Positions 6,237 through 7,443 of a DNA stretch of 7,443 nt are shown piece by piece. The position numbers and the translations under genes were made by a program. The stretch's first letter is position 1. Each line of letters opens with the position of its first letter. This DNA is from Nitrospirota bacterium (lineage in GTDB: Bacteria > Nitrospirota > Thermodesulfovibrionia > Thermodesulfovibrionales > JdFR-88). The stretch is taken from NCBI GenBank assembly GCA_021825785.1, contig JAKAGP010000078.1, forward strand, positions 1-7,443, written 5' to 3'. Below the pieces are notes generated by a model. That model was not told the DNA's origin. It was given only the letters and a program-made list of their open reading frames with translations, and did not search any database.

Positions 6237-7161
6237 ATATCCTCCTGGCCGGCTGCGCTATCCGCCTGCTGGCCTCCCTCCTGAAGTAATGGTGGAAAAA
6301 ACCCCGCGTGTTGAAGTTTCCCTCCCTCAGCTCGTCCGAAATAAAATCCCTGCAGACCATGGGCGGATGGCTCAGGGGAAATTCCATCGCCTCCGTTTCC
6401 AGGCAGTCATGGCTCCTTTTTTTCTTCACGTGGGTCGACTCCGGCCCCGTGCCGACATGGGAGACCAGGTTCACGCCCGGCACTATGGAGAGCCCGCTGT
6501 TCATTATGGTGGAGAGATAAAATTTCCAGTCCCAGTGGCCGATCTTGTCCTCGTACATCCCCTGAAATATCGAATCCCAGTAGTCCAGTTCCCTTTTTTT
6601 GTAAAATATGGTGCGCAGGCCGTGGAGCCGCCTGAACTCCGGCCAGCCACCCATGTCGAAATCGAATGCGCCCCAGGTCCTTTTCCATGTCGCCCATCCC
6701 AGGTGGTTATTGTAACGTCCGCTGAAATAATAGCTGTACGCGCGGCCCCTGCCTCTCTTCTGAAAATTCGTGCCGTGCACAAGGGCGACCCTCTCGTCGT
6801 GTCGATAGCGCTCCAACATCTCCTTGAAAAACCTGAATGCGCTTTCATCCGGCACACAGTCGTCCTCGAAGATTATCGCCTCCTCCGCGTCCCGGAATAC
6901 CCATGAAATCCCTTCATACATGGCGCGGACGGACCCCTTGTTCCGGTCGGAAAAATTCACCCTCAGGTCGCAAGGCCAGTCGACCTTATCAGCCAGCATC
7001 CTGGCCAGCCTGCATTTTTCCGCGTCATCCGGATGATCGGCCCTCGGGCCGTCCGCAGAGATATACAAAGTACGCGGCCTGACGGCCCGTATCTTCTCAA
7101 ACACCCTCCAGGCGGTAAGCGGCCTGTTGAATATGTGCAGCGAGACCGGCACGTCAAGCAT
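6226..7161 (-). CDS. HlpA-like GT-A-fold glycosyltransferase
   Basis: The 311-residue product starts with PVSLHIFNRPLTAWRVFEKI at 5-24, a Rossmann-type nucleotide-binding strand and helix. LYISADGPR is at 32-40, NKGSVRAMYEGISWVF at 74-89, and the metal-binding AIIFEDDCVPD at 95-105. GWATWKRTW at 155-163 and the Trp-rich segment after it are typical of the group annotated as hemolytic protein HlpA-like or nucleotide-diphospho-sugar transferase. It has no signal peptide or membrane helix, so it is cytoplasmic or peripheral at the inner membrane. Transfer of a sugar from a nucleotide donor to the growing lipid-linked unit is inferred; the hemolysin name should not be taken as function. GGGGAG lies 7 nt before the ATG at 7161. 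The gene overlaps the DUF4838-type gene by 8 nt (ATGCTTGA) and the flippase by 11 nt. Confidence 0.85.
   Translation of the reverse strand: MLDVPVSLHIFNRPLTAWRVFEKIRAVRPRTLYISADGPRADHPDDAEKCRLARMLADKVDWPCDLRVNFSDRNKGSVRAMYEGISWVFRDAEEAIIFEDDCVPDESAFRFFKEMLERYRHDERVALVHGTNFQKRGRGRAYSYYFSGRYNNHLGWATWKRTWGAFDFDMGGWPEFRRLHGLRTIFYKKRELDYWDSIFQGMYEDKIGHWDWKFYLSTIMNSGLSIVPGVNLVSHVGTGPESTHVKKKRSHDCLETEAMEFPLSHPPMVCRDFISDELREGNFNTRGFFHHYFRREASRRIAQPARRIFAR
6241..6246 (-). promoter_or_regulatory. Shine-Dalgarno sequence of the flippase
   Basis: A full AGGAGG with a 4-nt ATAT spacer precedes the TTG at 6236. It lies inside the last codons of the HlpA-like glycosyltransferase gene and decides the non-ATG start of the flippase. 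Confidence 0.75.
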
Positions 7162-7443
7162 GCGACATCTCCCCGATGATCAACTGCACCCTTTTGCCAT
7201 AAACGGTATCCCCGGTTTTTTCCCTCGCCTTCTCCAGGTAGCCAAGGAGCTTTTCCCTTTGACGGGGGGCGAGCCTGAATGTGCCCTCCCAGTACCATTT
7301 CCTTATCCTTTGGCCACGCACCCATTGTGTCCAGTAGCGCTCCGCGGCCTCGAAGAACTCCTTCATCTCCGGGGCGCCGGGTCCGTAAAACCTCCGGTAA
7401 TAATCATCCAGGAGCCTGTCCACGTTCAGATCCGCATCCCACA
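7154..7443 (-). CDS. DUF4838-type protein, C-terminal fragment, runs off right edge
   Basis: The last 95 codons are visible; the frame is open through the right edge, so a start near 7423 (a GTG) would be internal. The fragment opens with WDADLNVDRLLDDYYRRFYG and continues PGAPEMKEFFEAAE. This matches the pattern I know from the C-terminal part of DUF4838 proteins, a family tied to glycoside hydrolase folds in carbohydrate-active loci. The rest is helical and charged (KLLGYLEKAREKTGD), ending in a basic stretch and EMSHA. DUF4838 proteins are usually several hundred residues long, so most of the protein, including any catalytic domain and signal peptide, is outside the window. It overlaps the next gene by 8 nt, so it belongs to the same operon. 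A glycan-cleaving or glycan-binding role is inferred. Identification is from a short region and so is moderate. Confidence 0.6.
   Translation of the reverse strand, partial: WDADLNVDRLLDDYYRRFYGPGAPEMKEFFEAAERYWTQWVRGQRIRKWYWEGTFRLAPRQREKLLGYLEKAREKTGDTVYGKRVQLIIGEMSHA
7169..7174 (-). promoter_or_regulatory. Ribosome binding site of the HlpA-like glycosyltransferase
   Basis: GGGGAG is followed by a 7-nt spacer (ATGTCGC) and ATG at 7161, all within the 3' end of the DUF4838-type gene. This supports the ATG start and an 8-nt overlap. Confidence 0.65.

Noticed and set aside
6415..6605. Two A7 runs (coding strand) in the HlpA-like gene as frameshift sites
   Set aside because: Both encode Lys-Lys-Arg in frame (AAA AAA AGG). 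The codon phase does not match the efficient A AAA AAG slippery arrangement, and the frame is intact through both.
5845..6906. A 353-codon plus-strand frame crossing the flippase and HlpA-like genes
   Set aside because: It spans a junction of two supported genes on the other strand, is rich in Pro, Ala and Arg, and has no domain I recognise.
7154..7423. A complete 89-residue small protein starting at GTG 7423
   Set aside because: The frame stays open upstream to the window edge and the extra residues (WDADLN) continue the DUF4838-like pattern, so this is the end of a larger gene.

Overview
This window is one stretch of a polysaccharide (exopolysaccharide, capsule or O-antigen type) biosynthesis locus. 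Every gene I can support lies on the minus strand, so transcription runs from high to low coordinates. Eight genes fill nearly all of the 7,443 bases. Adjacent genes overlap by 4-11 nt or are separated by 2, 19, 21 or 85 nt, so there is no gene-free stretch of 300 bases. I see no promoter, terminator, tRNA, rRNA, CRISPR array, insertion sequence or clear repeat. The layout fits the interior of one long operon whose promoter and both ends lie outside the window.

In transcription order: (1) the C-terminal end of a DUF4838-type, glycoside-hydrolase-associated protein that runs off the right edge; (2) a GT-A-fold glycosyltransferase of the HlpA-like group; (3) a Wzx/MATE-like lipid-linked oligosaccharide flippase; (4) an FkbM-family methyltransferase; (5) a family 2 glycosyltransferase with an N-terminal GWPWT extension; (6) a Wzy/O-antigen ligase-like polytopic membrane protein; (7) a class I SAM-dependent methyltransferase; (8) the N-terminal 213 codons of an alkaline-phosphatase-superfamily phosphodiesterase that runs off the left edge. 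The last gene has a TTG start and no stop inside the window, so simple start-to-stop ORF calling misses it.

Inferred workflow: the glycosyltransferases build a repeat unit on a lipid carrier at the cytoplasmic face, the methyltransferases may decorate or cap sugars, Wzx flips the unit, and the Wzy-like protein polymerises or ligates it. The DUF4838 protein and the phosphodiesterase are the less standard parts and may trim or modify glycan or phospho-substituents. The initiating sugar-phosphate transferase, export outer-membrane protein and chain-length regulator are not in view.

Organism: a bacterium, most likely an environmental Gram-negative. GC is about 60% in several genes, AGG and ATA codons are used freely, and three of the seven visible starts are TTG. 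DUF4838 proteins are common in Planctomycetota, Verrucomicrobiota, Omnitrophota, Bacteroidota and related groups, and the codon style would also suit Nitrospirota or Desulfobacterota. I cannot fix the phylum from this sequence. The strongest anomaly is compositional: the methyltransferase at 638-1426 is about 48% GC by hand count, next to a gene at about 60%. I do not see a clearly new biological system; this is mainly a Wzx/Wzy-type locus with a few unusual accessory members.
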